A stretch of DNA of 64,000 bases from Streptomyces sp. CB02980 (GTDB lineage: Bacteria; Actinomycetota; Actinomycetes; Streptomycetales; Streptomycetaceae), in assembly GCF_014451325.2 (NCBI RefSeq), contig NZ_JACSCH020000009.1:186001-250000 (forward strand), read 5' to 3'. Positions 1-8,380 of this stretch are shown here, piece after piece. How positions within the stretch are numbered: the first letter of the stretch is position 1; every line of letters begins with the position of its first letter. The notes below the pieces were generated by a model that worked only from the letters and a program-made list of their open reading frames with translations, was not told the DNA's origin and searched no databases. The translations under genes were made by a program, and so were the position numbers.

Positions 1-1
1 C

Positions 2-319
<318 letters not shown>

Positions 320-345
320 ACTTCAGGGCGGGCTTTCGATGTGAG

Positions 346-385
346 CAGGGCTCGGGCAGCGCAACGCCGCGCTGTGCGAGCCCTG
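346..385 (+). terminator. Branched hairpin between gap and pgk
   Basis: A 9-bp outer stem (346-354 with 377-385, CAGGGCTCG/CGAGCCCTG) encloses a 6-bp inner stem (357-362 with 369-374). It is followed by TTTGTGT. It lies 27 bases after the gap stop and could be a terminator or an attenuator that uncouples gap from pgk expression. No full U-tract is present, as is common in Streptomyces. Confidence 0.6.
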
Positions 386-423
386 TTTGTGTGCTCCACC
401 GCGTACCAAGGAGTCTGTGACAG

Positions 424-1635
424 ATGAAGACGATCGACGAGCTTCTCGCCGAAGGCGTCTCCGGCAAGCGGGTGTTCGTCCGCGCCGATCTCAACGTGCC
501 GCTCGACGGCACCACCATCACCGACGACGGCCGCATCCGCGCCGTCGTGCCCACGGTCAAGGCGCTCGCCGACGCGGGTGCCCGCGTCGTGGTCGCCTCG
601 CACCTGGGCCGCCCGAAGGGCGCCCCGGACCCGGCGTTCTCGCTCGCCCCGGCCGCCGCGCGGCTCGGCGAGCTCCTCGGCGCCGAGGTGGCCTTCGCGA
701 CGGACACGGTCGGCGAGTCCGCCACCGCCACCGTCGCCGGCCTCGCCGACGGCCAGGTCGCCGTGATCGAGAACCTCCGGTTCAACGCCGGCGAGACCTC
801 GAAGGACGACGCCGAGCGCGGCGCCTTCGCGGACCAGCTGGCCGCGCTCGCCGACGTGTACGTCGGCGACGGCTTCGGTGCCGTGCACCGCAAGCACGCC
901 TCGGTCTTCGACCTCCCGGCGCGCCTGCCGCACGCCGCGGGCTACCTCATCGCCACCGAGGTCGGCGTCCTGAAGAAGCTCACGGACGACGTCCGGCGGC
1001 CCTACGTGGTCGCGCTCGGCGGCGCCAAGGTCTCCGACAAGCTGGGCGTGATCGACCACCTCCTGGAGAAGGCCGACCGCATCCTCATCGGCGGCGGCAT
1101 GGCGTACACCTTCCTCAAGGCCCAGGGCCACGAGGTCGGCATCTCGCTGCTCCAGGCGGACCAGATCCCGGCGGTCCTGGACTACCTGAAGCGCGCCGAG
1201 GAGCGCGGGGTGGAGTTCGTCCTCCCCGTCGACGTCCTGGTCTCGGCCGAGTTCCCCGACCTGAAGACCAAGGCTCCGGCCAACCCGGCCACGGTCGCCG
1301 CGGACGCCATCCCGGCGGACGAGGAGGGCCTGGACATCGGTCCGGAGACCCGTAAGCTCTACGCCTCGAAGCTCGCCGACGCCGGCACCGTTTTCTGGAA
1401 CGGTCCGATGGGCGTCTTCGAGCACCCCGACTACGCCGAGGGCACCAAGGCCGTCGCCCAGGCGCTCGTCGACTCCCCGGCCTTCACGGTCGTCGGCGGT
1501 GGCGACTCCGCCGCCGCCGTCCGCATCCTGGGCTTCGACGAGAAGGCATTCGGCCACATTTCGACCGGCGGCGGCGCCTCCCTCGAGTACCTCGAGGGCA
1601 AGACGCTTCCCGGCCTCGCCGCACTGGAGGACTGA
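424..1635 (+). CDS. pgk: Phosphoglycerate kinase
   Basis: This cytosolic glycolytic enzyme transfers the acyl phosphate of 1,3-bisphosphoglycerate to ADP. The 403-residue length is normal for the family. Visible motifs are the N-terminal substrate-binding VFVRADLNVPLDG (about residues 17-29) and SHLGRPKG (about 59-66), the central GGAKVSDKLGVI, and the nucleotide-binding C-terminal GGGDSAAAV and the GGGASLEYLEGKTLPG tail. The ATG start has AAGGAG about ten bases upstream. It sits between gap and tpiA; tpiA starts 7 bases after its stop, so the two are probably co-transcribed. Confidence 0.98.
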   Translation: MKTIDELLAEGVSGKRVFVRADLNVPLDGTTITDDGRIRAVVPTVKALADAGARVVVASHLGRPKGAPDPAFSLAPAAARLGELLGAEVAFATDTVGESATATVAGLADGQVAVIENLRFNAGETSKDDAERGAFADQLAALADVYVGDGFGAVHRKHASVFDLPARLPHAAGYLIATEVGVLKKLTDDVRRPYVVALGGAKVSDKLGVIDHLLEKADRILIGGGMAYTFLKAQGHEVGISLLQADQIPAVLDYLKRAEERGVEFVLPVDVLVSAEFPDLKTKAPANPATVAADAIPADEEGLDIGPETRKLYASKLADAGTVFWNGPMGVFEHPDYAEGTKAVAQALVDSPAFTVVGGGDSAAAVRILGFDEKAFGHISTGGGASLEYLEGKTLPGLAALED

Positions 1636-1642
1636 CCCTTTC

Positions 1643-2422
1643 ATGAGCAGCACCCGCACCCCGCTGATGGCGGGGAACTGGAAGATGAACCTCAACCACC
1701 TCGAGGCCATCGCCCACGTCCAGAAGCTCGCCTTCGCCCTGACCGACAAGGACTACGACGCCTGTGAGGTCGCGGTCCTGGTTCCCTTCACGGACCTGCG
1801 GTCCGTGCAGACCCTGATCGACGGCGACAAGCTCAAGATCAAGTACGGCGCCCAGGACATCTCGGCGCACGACTCCGGTGCCTACACCGGCGAGATCTCG
1901 GGCCTGATGCTGTCGAAGCTGAAGTGCGCCTACGTGGCCGTCGGCCACTCCGAGCGCCGGCAGTACCACGCCGAGAACGACGAGGTCTGCAACGCCAAGG
2001 TGAAGGCCGCCTTCAAGCACGGCGTGACCCCGATCCTCTGCGTCGGCGAGGGCCTGGACATCCGCAAGGCCGGCAACCAGGTCGAGTACACCCTCGCCCA
2101 GCTCGACGGCGGTCTGAAGGACGTCCCGGCCGAGCAGGCCGAGACGATCGTGATCGCGTACGAGCCGGTGTGGGCCATCGGCACCGGCGAGGTCGCCACC
2201 CCCGACGACGCCCAGGAGGTCTGCGGGGCGATCCGCGGCCGCCTCGCGGAGCTGTACTCGCAGGAGCTGGCCGACAAGGTCCGCATCCAGTACGGCGGCT
2301 CGGTCAAGTCCGGCAACGTCGGCGCGATCATGGCGCAGCCGGACGTCGACGGCGCCCTGGTGGGCGGCGCGGCCCTGGACGCCGACGAGTTCGTCAAGAT
2401 CGTCCGCTTCCGCGACCAGTGA
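1643..2422 (+). CDS. tpiA: Triosephosphate isomerase
   Basis: This cytosolic TIM-barrel enzyme interconverts dihydroxyacetone phosphate and glyceraldehyde-3-phosphate. The 259-residue protein has the substrate-binding Lys in the N-terminal GNWKMN motif, the electrophilic His in VGHSERR, the catalytic Glu in AYEPVWAIGTG, and the phosphate-binding loops GGSVKSGN and GALVGGAAL near the C-terminus. The ATG at 1643 follows the pgk stop by 7 bases and gives the usual N-terminus; the frame is open further upstream inside pgk but that extension is not family-like. It is the last glycolytic gene of the cluster before secG. Confidence 0.98.
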   Translation: MSSTRTPLMAGNWKMNLNHLEAIAHVQKLAFALTDKDYDACEVAVLVPFTDLRSVQTLIDGDKLKIKYGAQDISAHDSGAYTGEISGLMLSKLKCAYVAVGHSERRQYHAENDEVCNAKVKAAFKHGVTPILCVGEGLDIRKAGNQVEYTLAQLDGGLKDVPAEQAETIVIAYEPVWAIGTGEVATPDDAQEVCGAIRGRLAELYSQELADKVRIQYGGSVKSGNVGAIMAQPDVDGALVGGAALDADEFVKIVRFRDQ

Positions 2423-2454
2423 GTATGCGGTAGCGGAGTTACGTCGTACCCTTG

Positions 2455-2482
2455 CGGGGGTCGGGCAGGTGCCCGGCCCCCG
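2455..2482 (+). terminator. Stem-loop between tpiA and secG
   Basis: A 12-bp stem with one G-U pair (2455-2466 with 2471-2482) closes an AGGT tetraloop. It starts 33 bases after the tpiA stop and ends 31 bases before the secG start. It may end the glycolytic transcript or attenuate read-through into secG. Confidence 0.65.
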
Positions 2483-2513
2483 TCCGTATAAGTCCGAGGA
2501 AGTTGGTCCAGCC

Positions 2514-2750
2514 GTGGTTATGGGGTTCTCGATCGCCCTCATCGTCTTCAGCGGGCTGCTGATGCTGCTCGTGCTGATGCACAAGGGCAAGGGTGGCGGC
2601 CTCTCCGACATGTTCGGAGGCGGAATGCAGTCCTCCGTCGGTGGCTCCTCGGTCGCCGAGCGCAACCTGGACCGCATCACCGTCGTGGTCGGTCTGCTCT
2701 GGTTCGCCTGCATTGTGGTACTTGGTCTGCTGATGAAGTTGGACGGGTAA
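2514..2750 (+). CDS. secG: Preprotein translocase subunit SecG
   Basis: SecG is the small auxiliary subunit of the SecYEG channel in the cytoplasmic membrane. The 78-residue product has two hydrophobic helices (about residues 3-23 and 54-73) joined by the glycine-rich KGKGGGLSDMFGGGMQSS loop that marks the family. GTG at 2514 gives MVMGFSIALI and has a GAGGA site upstream; ATG at 2520 is the alternative. A longer in-frame reading from 2469 would begin inside the hairpin stem and is less likely. secG downstream of tpiA is the conserved actinobacterial arrangement. Confidence 0.95.
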   Translation: MVMGFSIALIVFSGLLMLLVLMHKGKGGGLSDMFGGGMQSSVGGSSVAERNLDRITVVVGLLWFACIVVLGLLMKLDG

Positions 2751-2827
2751 CTCCGAACACTGGACGCGCGTTGGGCCTTACGTAGACTGGGGCATCTTCG
2801 AGCACCATCACGCAGGGAGTTACGACC

Positions 2828-3163
2828 GTGGCAAGTGGCAACGCGATCCGGGGAAGCCGGGTCGGGGCGGGGCCGATGGGCGAGGCCGAGCGGGGCGAAT
2901 CGGCGCCGCGCGCCCGCATCTCCTTCTGGTGCTCGAACGGGCACGAGACGCAGCCGAGCTTCGCCAGCGACGCGGCGATCCCCGAGACCTGGGACTGTCC
3001 TCGGTGCGGCTTCCCGGCCGGTCAGGACCGGGACAACCCGCCGGACCCGCCGCGCACGGAGCCGTACAAGACCCACCTCGCCTATGTGCGTGAGCGGCGC
3101 AGCGACGCGGACGGCGAGGCGATCCTCGCCGAGGCGCTGGCCAAGCTGCGCGGCGAGATCTGA
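2828..3163 (+). CDS. rbpA: RNA polymerase-binding protein RbpA
   Basis: RbpA is an actinobacterial transcription factor that binds the principal sigma factor and core RNA polymerase, stabilises open complexes and affects rifampicin tolerance. The 111-residue length fits. The core domain shows the metal-ligand pattern C35, H39, C57, C60 (WCSNGH and CPRCG). It is preceded by the flexible N-terminal tail and followed by the basic linker and C-terminal sigma-interaction helix (EAILAEALAKLRGEI). The GTG start has AGGGAG about 8 bases upstream. Its position after secG is the conserved Streptomyces order. A strong terminator follows. Confidence 0.95.
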   Translation: MASGNAIRGSRVGAGPMGEAERGESAPRARISFWCSNGHETQPSFASDAAIPETWDCPRCGFPAGQDRDNPPDPPRTEPYKTHLAYVRERRSDADGEAILAEALAKLRGEI

Positions 3164-3184
3164 GCGCGGTGTGACGATGTGACG

Positions 3185-3227
3185 AACGGGCCTTGCCCGC
3201 GAACTCGGTTCGCGGACAAGGCCCGTT
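3185..3227 (+). terminator. Rho-independent-type terminator after rbpA
   Basis: A 20-bp stem with one mismatch (3185-3204 with 3208-3227) closes a 3-base loop. It begins 21 bases after the rbpA stop and separates the secG-rbpA transcript from the MFS gene. There is no long T-run, which is normal for Streptomyces. Confidence 0.85.
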
Positions 3228-3297
3228 GTCAGTGGCGCGCCCTAACGTCGGTCGAGAAGGGATCTTCGGATCCGGCGGGCGAACGGGGGCGCACACC

Positions 3298-4512
3298 ATG
3301 ACGATGACGGCGACAGCGGGCCGCAAGGCCGTGCCCGCCTGGCGGGGCGGCTTCGGGAGGCTGTGGACGGCCGCGGTCGTCTCCCGCTTCGGCGACTCCC
3401 TGCGCACCGCCGCGATGCCGCTGCTCGCCGCCTCGCTCACCGACGACCCCCTCCTCATCGCCTCCGTCACCGCCTGCGGCCATCTGCCCTGGCTGCTCTT
3501 CGGGCTGCTCGGCGGGGCCGTCGCCGACCGCGTCGACCAGCGACGGGCCATGTGGGCCGTCGACCTCGTACGCGGCGCGCTCATGGCCGGGTTCGCCGTC
3601 GCCGTCGCACTCGGACACGCCGGCATCGCCCTGCTCCTCGTCCTCGCCTTCGCCCTCACCACCCTGCAGACCCTCTTCGACAACGCCGCCACCGCGCTGC
3701 TCCCCTCCCTCGTGCCCGCCGAGACCCTGGCCGGGGCCAACGCGCGCCTGATGACCGGTCAGCAGCTCGCGGGAGGGCTCCTCGCCGCACCACTGGTGCC
3801 CGCCCTGCTCCTCGCCGGACCCGCCGTGCCGTACGCCGCGGACGCCGCCACCTACGTCCTGGCCGCGCTGCTCATCGCCTCCCTGCGGACCGGGGCGCCC
3901 GAGCGGCCGCCCCGCCCCGCCGGATCCACCCTCCGGGCCGAGATGGCCGAGGGGCTCGCCGTACTGCGCGCGGACCGCTCCCTGCGGTGGCTCTGCATGG
4001 CCACCACCCTCTGCAACGTCGGCATGGGCGCCCTCATCGCCACGCTCGTCGTCCTGGTCACCGACGGTCTCCACGCTGGGAACACGGGATACGCGGCCGC
4101 CCTCACCGCCTTCGCGGTCGGCGGTGTCGCCGGCGGGTTCCTGGCCCGCCGGATCGCCGAACGGACCGGACGGGTACGCGCGGTGTTCCTCGCCGGGACC
4201 GTCCAGACCGGCTGCCTCGTCCTGTTGGGGACGGTGCCCGTCCTCGCGGTGTCGATCGGGGCCATGGCGGTGTTCGGCTTCATGGGGACGGTGTGGAACG
4301 TCCAGCAGACCACCCTCATGCAGGAGCGCGCCCCCGAGGGCATGCTCGGCCGCATCGCCGCCGCCTTCCGCACCCTCGCCGTCGCGGGCGCCCCGCTCGG
4401 GGCCGTGCTGGGCGGCGCGGCGGCCGCCGGCTGGGGACCGCTCACCCCGGCTCTGCTCGCGGCGGCGCTGTTCGCGCTTGCCGTCACGTCACTCGCCCCC
4501 CTGATCAATTAG
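3298..4512 (+). CDS. MFS transporter (MFS_3 / exporter type)
   Basis: This 404-residue integral membrane protein is of the major facilitator superfamily. About 12 hydrophobic segments are visible, with the conserved loop after helix 2 (GAVADRVDQRRAMWAVDLVRG, shortened variant of G-x-x-x-D-R-x-x-R-R) and RIAERTGR between helices 8 and 9. The family (enterobactin-exporter-like MFS_3) usually exports drugs or siderophores; the substrate cannot be told from sequence. ATG at 3298 is preceded by a G-rich site (GGGGG) and gives a normal N-terminus. It stands alone after a terminator, 47 bases before pgi. Confidence 0.85.
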   Translation: MTMTATAGRKAVPAWRGGFGRLWTAAVVSRFGDSLRTAAMPLLAASLTDDPLLIASVTACGHLPWLLFGLLGGAVADRVDQRRAMWAVDLVRGALMAGFAVAVALGHAGIALLLVLAFALTTLQTLFDNAATALLPSLVPAETLAGANARLMTGQQLAGGLLAAPLVPALLLAGPAVPYAADAATYVLAALLIASLRTGAPERPPRPAGSTLRAEMAEGLAVLRADRSLRWLCMATTLCNVGMGALIATLVVLVTDGLHAGNTGYAAALTAFAVGGVAGGFLARRIAERTGRVRAVFLAGTVQTGCLVLLGTVPVLAVSIGAMAVFGFMGTVWNVQQTTLMQERAPEGMLGRIAAAFRTLAVAGAPLGAVLGGAAAAGWGPLTPALLAAALFALAVTSLAPLIN

Positions 4513-4559
4513 GTTGGAGAGGCAGCGGGGCAGACAAGCAGTACGAGAAGAAGTGGGCG

Positions 4560-6221
4560 ATGTCCGAGATGAACAACGAAGGCCGCACCAGGCTCAACCG
4601 GCTGCCCGAGTGGGCGGCCCTCGGCAAGCACCGTGAGCAGCTGGGCGAGACCCGGCTGCGCGATCTGTTCGCCGCCGACGCGGAGCGTGGCACCGGCTAC
4701 GCCCTGCGGGTCGGCGACCTCTACCTGGACTACTCCAAGCACCTCGTCACCGACGAGACGCTGACCCTGCTGCGCGAACTGGCGGCCGTCACCGGCGTCT
4801 CCGAGCTCCGCGACGCCATGTTCCGCGGCGAGAAGATCAACACCACCGAGGACCGGGCGGTCCTCCACACCGCGCTCCGCGCCCCCCGCGGAGCCGTGAT
4901 CGAGGTCGACGGGGAGAACGTCGTCCCCGGCGTCCACGCCGTCCTCGACACGATGGGCGCGTTCTCCGACAAGGTCCGCGCGGGCGAGTGGATCGGCCAC
5001 ACCGGCAAGCCGATCAAGAACATCGTCAACATCGGCATCGGCGGCTCCGACCTCGGCCCCGCCATGGCCTACGAGGTCCTGCGCTCCTACACCCAGCGGG
5101 ACCTGACGCTCCGTTTCGTCTCCAACGTCGACGGTGCCGACCTCCACGAGGCCGTCCGCGACCTCGACCCGGCCGAGACGCTGTTCATCGTCGCCTCGAA
5201 GACCTTCACCACCATCGAGACGATCACCAACGCCACTTCCGCGCGGAACTGGCTCCTCACCGGCCTGCGGGCCGACCAGGACGCCGTCGCCAAGCACTTC
5301 GTGGCCCTCTCGACCAACGCCGAGAAGGTCGAGGAGTTCGGCATCGACACCGCGAACATGTTCGAGTTCTGGGACTGGGTCGGCGGCCGCTACTCGTACG
5401 ACTCCGCCATCGGCCTCTCCCTGATGATCGCCATCGGCCCGGAGCGCTTCCGCGAGATGCTCGACGGCTTCCACCTCGTCGACGAGCACTTCCGCACGGC
5501 TCCGCCCGAGGAGAACGCACCGCTGCTCCTCGGCCTCCTCGGGGTCTGGTACGGCGCCTTCTTCGACGCCCAGTCGCACGCCGTCCTGCCGTACTCGCAC
5601 TACCTCTCCAAGTTCACCGCCTACCTCCAGCAGCTCGACATGGAGTCCAACGGCAAGTCGGTGGACCGCGAGGGCAACCGGGTCGACTGGCAGACCGGCC
5701 CGGTCGTCTGGGGCACCCCCGGCACCAACGGGCAGCACGCCTACTACCAGTTGATCCACCAGGGCACCAAGGTCATCCCGGCCGACTTCATCGGCTTCGC
5801 GCGGCCGGTCGACGACCTGCTGCCGGGCCTCGTCGCCCAGCACGACCTGCTCATGGCCAACTTCTTCGCCCAGACCCAGGCGCTGGCCTTCGGCAAGACC
5901 CCCGACGAGGTACGGGCGGAGGGCGTCCCCGAGGAGCTCGTCCCGCACAAGAGCTTCCAGGGGAACCACCCGACCACCACGATCCTCGCCGACGCGCTCA
6001 CCCCGTCCGTCCTCGGCCAGCTCATCGCGCTGTACGAGCACAAGGTCTTCGTCCAGGGCGCCATCTGGAACATCGACTCCTTCGACCAGTGGGGCGTCGA
6101 ACTCGGCAAGGTCCTCGCCAAGCGGATCGAGCCGGTCCTGACGGAGGGCGAGGGCGGCGAGCACCTCGACAGCTCCACCGCGGGACTCGTGTCCGCCTAC
6201 CGCACGCTGCGCGGACGGTAG
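4560..6221 (+). CDS. pgi: Glucose-6-phosphate isomerase
   Basis: This cytosolic enzyme interconverts glucose-6-phosphate and fructose-6-phosphate, linking glycolysis with the pentose phosphate genes found further right. The 553-residue protein carries GIGGSDLGPAMAYEVL (phosphate binding), the FEFWDWVGGRYS signature, the catalytic Glu in MESNGKSV, His in GTNGQHAYYQLIHQGT and Lys in WGVELGKVLAKR. ATG at 4560 follows a purine-rich AGAAGAAG; ATG at 4569 is a possible alternative. The next gene starts 4 bases after the stop, so pgi and the two PH-domain genes are likely one transcript. Confidence 0.98.
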   Translation: MSEMNNEGRTRLNRLPEWAALGKHREQLGETRLRDLFAADAERGTGYALRVGDLYLDYSKHLVTDETLTLLRELAAVTGVSELRDAMFRGEKINTTEDRAVLHTALRAPRGAVIEVDGENVVPGVHAVLDTMGAFSDKVRAGEWIGHTGKPIKNIVNIGIGGSDLGPAMAYEVLRSYTQRDLTLRFVSNVDGADLHEAVRDLDPAETLFIVASKTFTTIETITNATSARNWLLTGLRADQDAVAKHFVALSTNAEKVEEFGIDTANMFEFWDWVGGRYSYDSAIGLSLMIAIGPERFREMLDGFHLVDEHFRTAPPEENAPLLLGLLGVWYGAFFDAQSHAVLPYSHYLSKFTAYLQQLDMESNGKSVDREGNRVDWQTGPVVWGTPGTNGQHAYYQLIHQGTKVIPADFIGFARPVDDLLPGLVAQHDLLMANFFAQTQALAFGKTPDEVRAEGVPEELVPHKSFQGNHPTTTILADALTPSVLGQLIALYEHKVFVQGAIWNIDSFDQWGVELGKVLAKRIEPVLTEGEGGEHLDSSTAGLVSAYRTLRGR

Positions 6222-6225
6222 AGCC

Positions 6226-6726
6226 ATGACGGGGGAGAACGCGGTGCGGCTGCGGCCGCCCAGGAACGCCGTGGCCGAGCGGGCCGTCGCCTGGTGGCGG
6301 AGCCGGCTCCTGGCGACCACCGCCGTACCGGCGGTGGTCCTCGGCGTCCTCGGCGCCCTCATCGGGCCCGCCCGGTTCTGGCTGCTGGTCTCGGCCGGGG
6401 CCGTGGCGGCCCTGGGCCTCACCTGCACCGCGTTCCTCCCCGCCTGGTGGTTCCGGGTGCACCGCTGGGAGGTCACCGAGGACGCCGTCTACGTCCGCAC
6501 GGGGGCCCTCTGGCAGGAGTGGCGGATCGCGCCGATGTCCCGGATCCAGACCGTCGACACCTCGCGCGGCCCGCTGGAGCAGGGCTTCCGGCTCGCCACC
6601 GTCACGGTGACCACCGCCTCCTCCAAGGGCGCGATCCGGATCGAGGGCCTCGACCACGAACTGGCCGCCGAGCTGGCCGAGCGGCTGACCGTCATCACCC
6701 AGGCCACCCCCGGGGACGCCACATGA
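6226..6726 (+). CDS. PH domain-containing membrane protein (YdbS-like)
   Basis: This 166-residue protein has two adjacent N-terminal hydrophobic segments (about residues 28-68) followed by a bacterial PH (bPH2, formerly DUF304) domain, including the typical VTEDAVYVRTGALWQEWRIAPMSRIQTVDTSRGPLEQ core. Family members are small membrane-anchored proteins usually paired with a larger homologue; the molecular role is unsettled. Here the partner follows with a 4-base ATGA overlap. It starts 4 bases after pgi, but a functional link to glycolysis is not implied by sequence. Confidence 0.85.
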   Translation: MTGENAVRLRPPRNAVAERAVAWWRSRLLATTAVPAVVLGVLGALIGPARFWLLVSAGAVAALGLTCTAFLPAWWFRVHRWEVTEDAVYVRTGALWQEWRIAPMSRIQTVDTSRGPLEQGFRLATVTVTTASSKGAIRIEGLDHELAAELAERLTVITQATPGDAT

Positions 6727-8357
6727 ACGAGGCGACCGAGAAGGCGGCGGACGAGGCCACCGGGACGGCGCCGGGCCCGGCCGCCGACGGGAACCAGGAC
6801 TCGGACTGGCTCCGCCTCGATCCCCGTACCGTCCTCGTCCGGGTCGTCCTCTTCGGCGGCGTCCTCGCCGGCGCCGCGCTGCCCGTCACCTTCGCGCTGG
6901 CCGGGCCGCGCCCGCTCTGGCAGGCCGCCGCCTGGGTCGCCGCGGCCGTCGCCCTCGCCCTGCTCGCCGACATCGTCGCCGAGACCGTCCGCCTCCGCCG
7001 CACCCGCTACCGGATCGGCACCGAGCGGAGCGAGACGGGGGCACCCCAGGCCGAAGGCCGGGGGCGGGTGGAGCTCCACACCGGTCTCCTCGTCGTCCAG
7101 CGCCGCTCGCTCGCCCGTGAGCGCATCCGCAGCGCCGACCTCACCGCCAACCCGCTCCAGCGCCTCTTCGGCCTCGTCAAGGTCCGTATCGGCACCGGCG
7201 AGCACACCGGCGGCAGCGACTCCACGCTCGAACTCGACCTGGTCACCCGGGCCGAGGGGGAGCGGCTGCGCCACGAGCTGCTCGCCCGCCCCGCCGCCAC
7301 CCCCGGGGCCCCGGACCACGACCCCTCTCTCGCGACGCTCGACCCGCGCTGGATCCGCTACGCCCCCGTCTCCTTCCTCGCCCCCGCCCTCGGCGGCGCG
7401 GCGGCCGGAGCGGTCATGCAGGTCAGCGAGTGGTTCGGCGCCCAGGGGAAGGTCATCGACTGGATAGGGGACCGGTTCCAGGACGTCTCCATCCCCTGGA
7501 TGATCCTCGTCCTGGTCCTCCTCGCCACCGTCGCCGGCGCCGTCGGCGCCCTCGGCCTCTGGGTCGAGATGTGGTGGAACTACCGTCTGGAGCGCGAGCC
7601 CGGCGGCACCCTGCGGGTCTCCCGCGGGCTCTTCACCGCCCGCTCGGTCTCCATAGAGGAGCGCAGGCTGCGCGGCATCGAGCTGGTCGAGCCGCTCGGC
7701 GTCCGCGTGTTCGGCGCGGCCCGTGTCGACGCCGTCGCCACCGGGCTCGTCAAGGACGACGACGACAAGCACGCCGACCTCAAGAACCTGCTGCCCGCCG
7801 CGGAGCGGGCGGTGGCCGACCGGGTCGCCGCCCAGGTCCTGCGCGAGCCGGAGCCGCCCACCGGGGCACCGCTCGTCGCCCACCCCCGGGCCGCCCGCAC
7901 CCGGAGGGTGCGCTGGGCGCTGGGGAGCGTCCTGGCGCCCGTGGCGGTCCTCGTCCTCCTCGGGCTGCTCCTCACCCCGGTCCTGCTGTACGTGGCGGCC
8001 GGCTGCGCGGTCGTCCTCGGCCCGGTCGCCGTGCTGTTCGCCCTCGACGCGTACCGCGCTCTCGGACACGGCGTCAGCGGCGCCTATCTGGTGACCCGTT
8101 CGGGTACGGTCCGGCGGGCCACGGTCGCCCTCCAGCGCTCCGGCGTCATCGGCTGGACCGTCAAGCAGTCGTACTTCCAGCGGCGGGCCGGACTGCTGAC
8201 CCTCACCGCCACCACGGCGGCCGGAGCGGGCGCGTACGACATCCTCGACGCGGGCCGGAGCCAGGGCCTGGCCTTCGCCGCCGGGGCCGTACCGGACCTG
8301 CTCGCGCCCTTCCTCGAATCCGTACCGACGCAGGAGGCCCGGTCCACCGAAAGGTGA
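6723..8357 (+). CDS. PH domain-containing membrane protein (YdbT-like)
   Basis: This 544-residue membrane protein is the larger partner of the upstream YdbS-like protein. It contains repeated bPH2 modules, each with an IEERRLRGIELVEPLG-type or RERIRSADLTANPLQRLFG-type strand, separated by pairs of hydrophobic helices (about residues 40-80, 215-285, 395-440). The ATG overlaps the preceding stop (ATGA). A short in-frame GC-rich stretch at about 7029-7067 (SETGAPQAEGRGR) interrupts the first PH domain where family members normally run straight through, and looks like an insertion. The stop codon lies inside a hairpin shared with the convergent pgl. Confidence 0.82.
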   Translation: MNEATEKAADEATGTAPGPAADGNQDSDWLRLDPRTVLVRVVLFGGVLAGAALPVTFALAGPRPLWQAAAWVAAAVALALLADIVAETVRLRRTRYRIGTERSETGAPQAEGRGRVELHTGLLVVQRRSLARERIRSADLTANPLQRLFGLVKVRIGTGEHTGGSDSTLELDLVTRAEGERLRHELLARPAATPGAPDHDPSLATLDPRWIRYAPVSFLAPALGGAAAGAVMQVSEWFGAQGKVIDWIGDRFQDVSIPWMILVLVLLATVAGAVGALGLWVEMWWNYRLEREPGGTLRVSRGLFTARSVSIEERRLRGIELVEPLGVRVFGAARVDAVATGLVKDDDDKHADLKNLLPAAERAVADRVAAQVLREPEPPTGAPLVAHPRAARTRRVRWALGSVLAPVAVLVLLGLLLTPVLLYVAAGCAVVLGPVAVLFALDAYRALGHGVSGAYLVTRSGTVRRATVALQRSGVIGWTVKQSYFQRRAGLLTLTATTAAGAGAYDILDAGRSQGLAFAAGAVPDLLAPFLESVPTQEARSTER

Positions 8358-8368
8358 ACCGGGCCTCC
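8333..8368. terminator. Bidirectional terminator overlapping a stop codon
   Basis: An 11-bp stem (8333-8343 with 8358-8368), a C-A mismatch and a further 4-bp stem close a GAAA tetraloop. The TGA stop of the plus-strand PH-domain gene (8355-8357) is inside the 3' arm, and the convergent pgl ends at 8381. It probably terminates both transcripts. Confidence 0.75.
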
Positions 8369-8380
8369 GGGGCGTCCGCG

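Noticed and set aside
2751..2827. SigR-type (GGAAT-N18-GTT) promoter before rbpA
   Set aside because: rbpA is known to be linked with SigR control in S. coelicolor, but no matching pair with correct spacing was found here.
3363..6221. A 952-codon open frame that seems to fuse the MFS region with pgi
   Set aside because: The upstream half is the wrong frame of the MFS gene (Arg/Pro-rich); real pgi starts at 4560.
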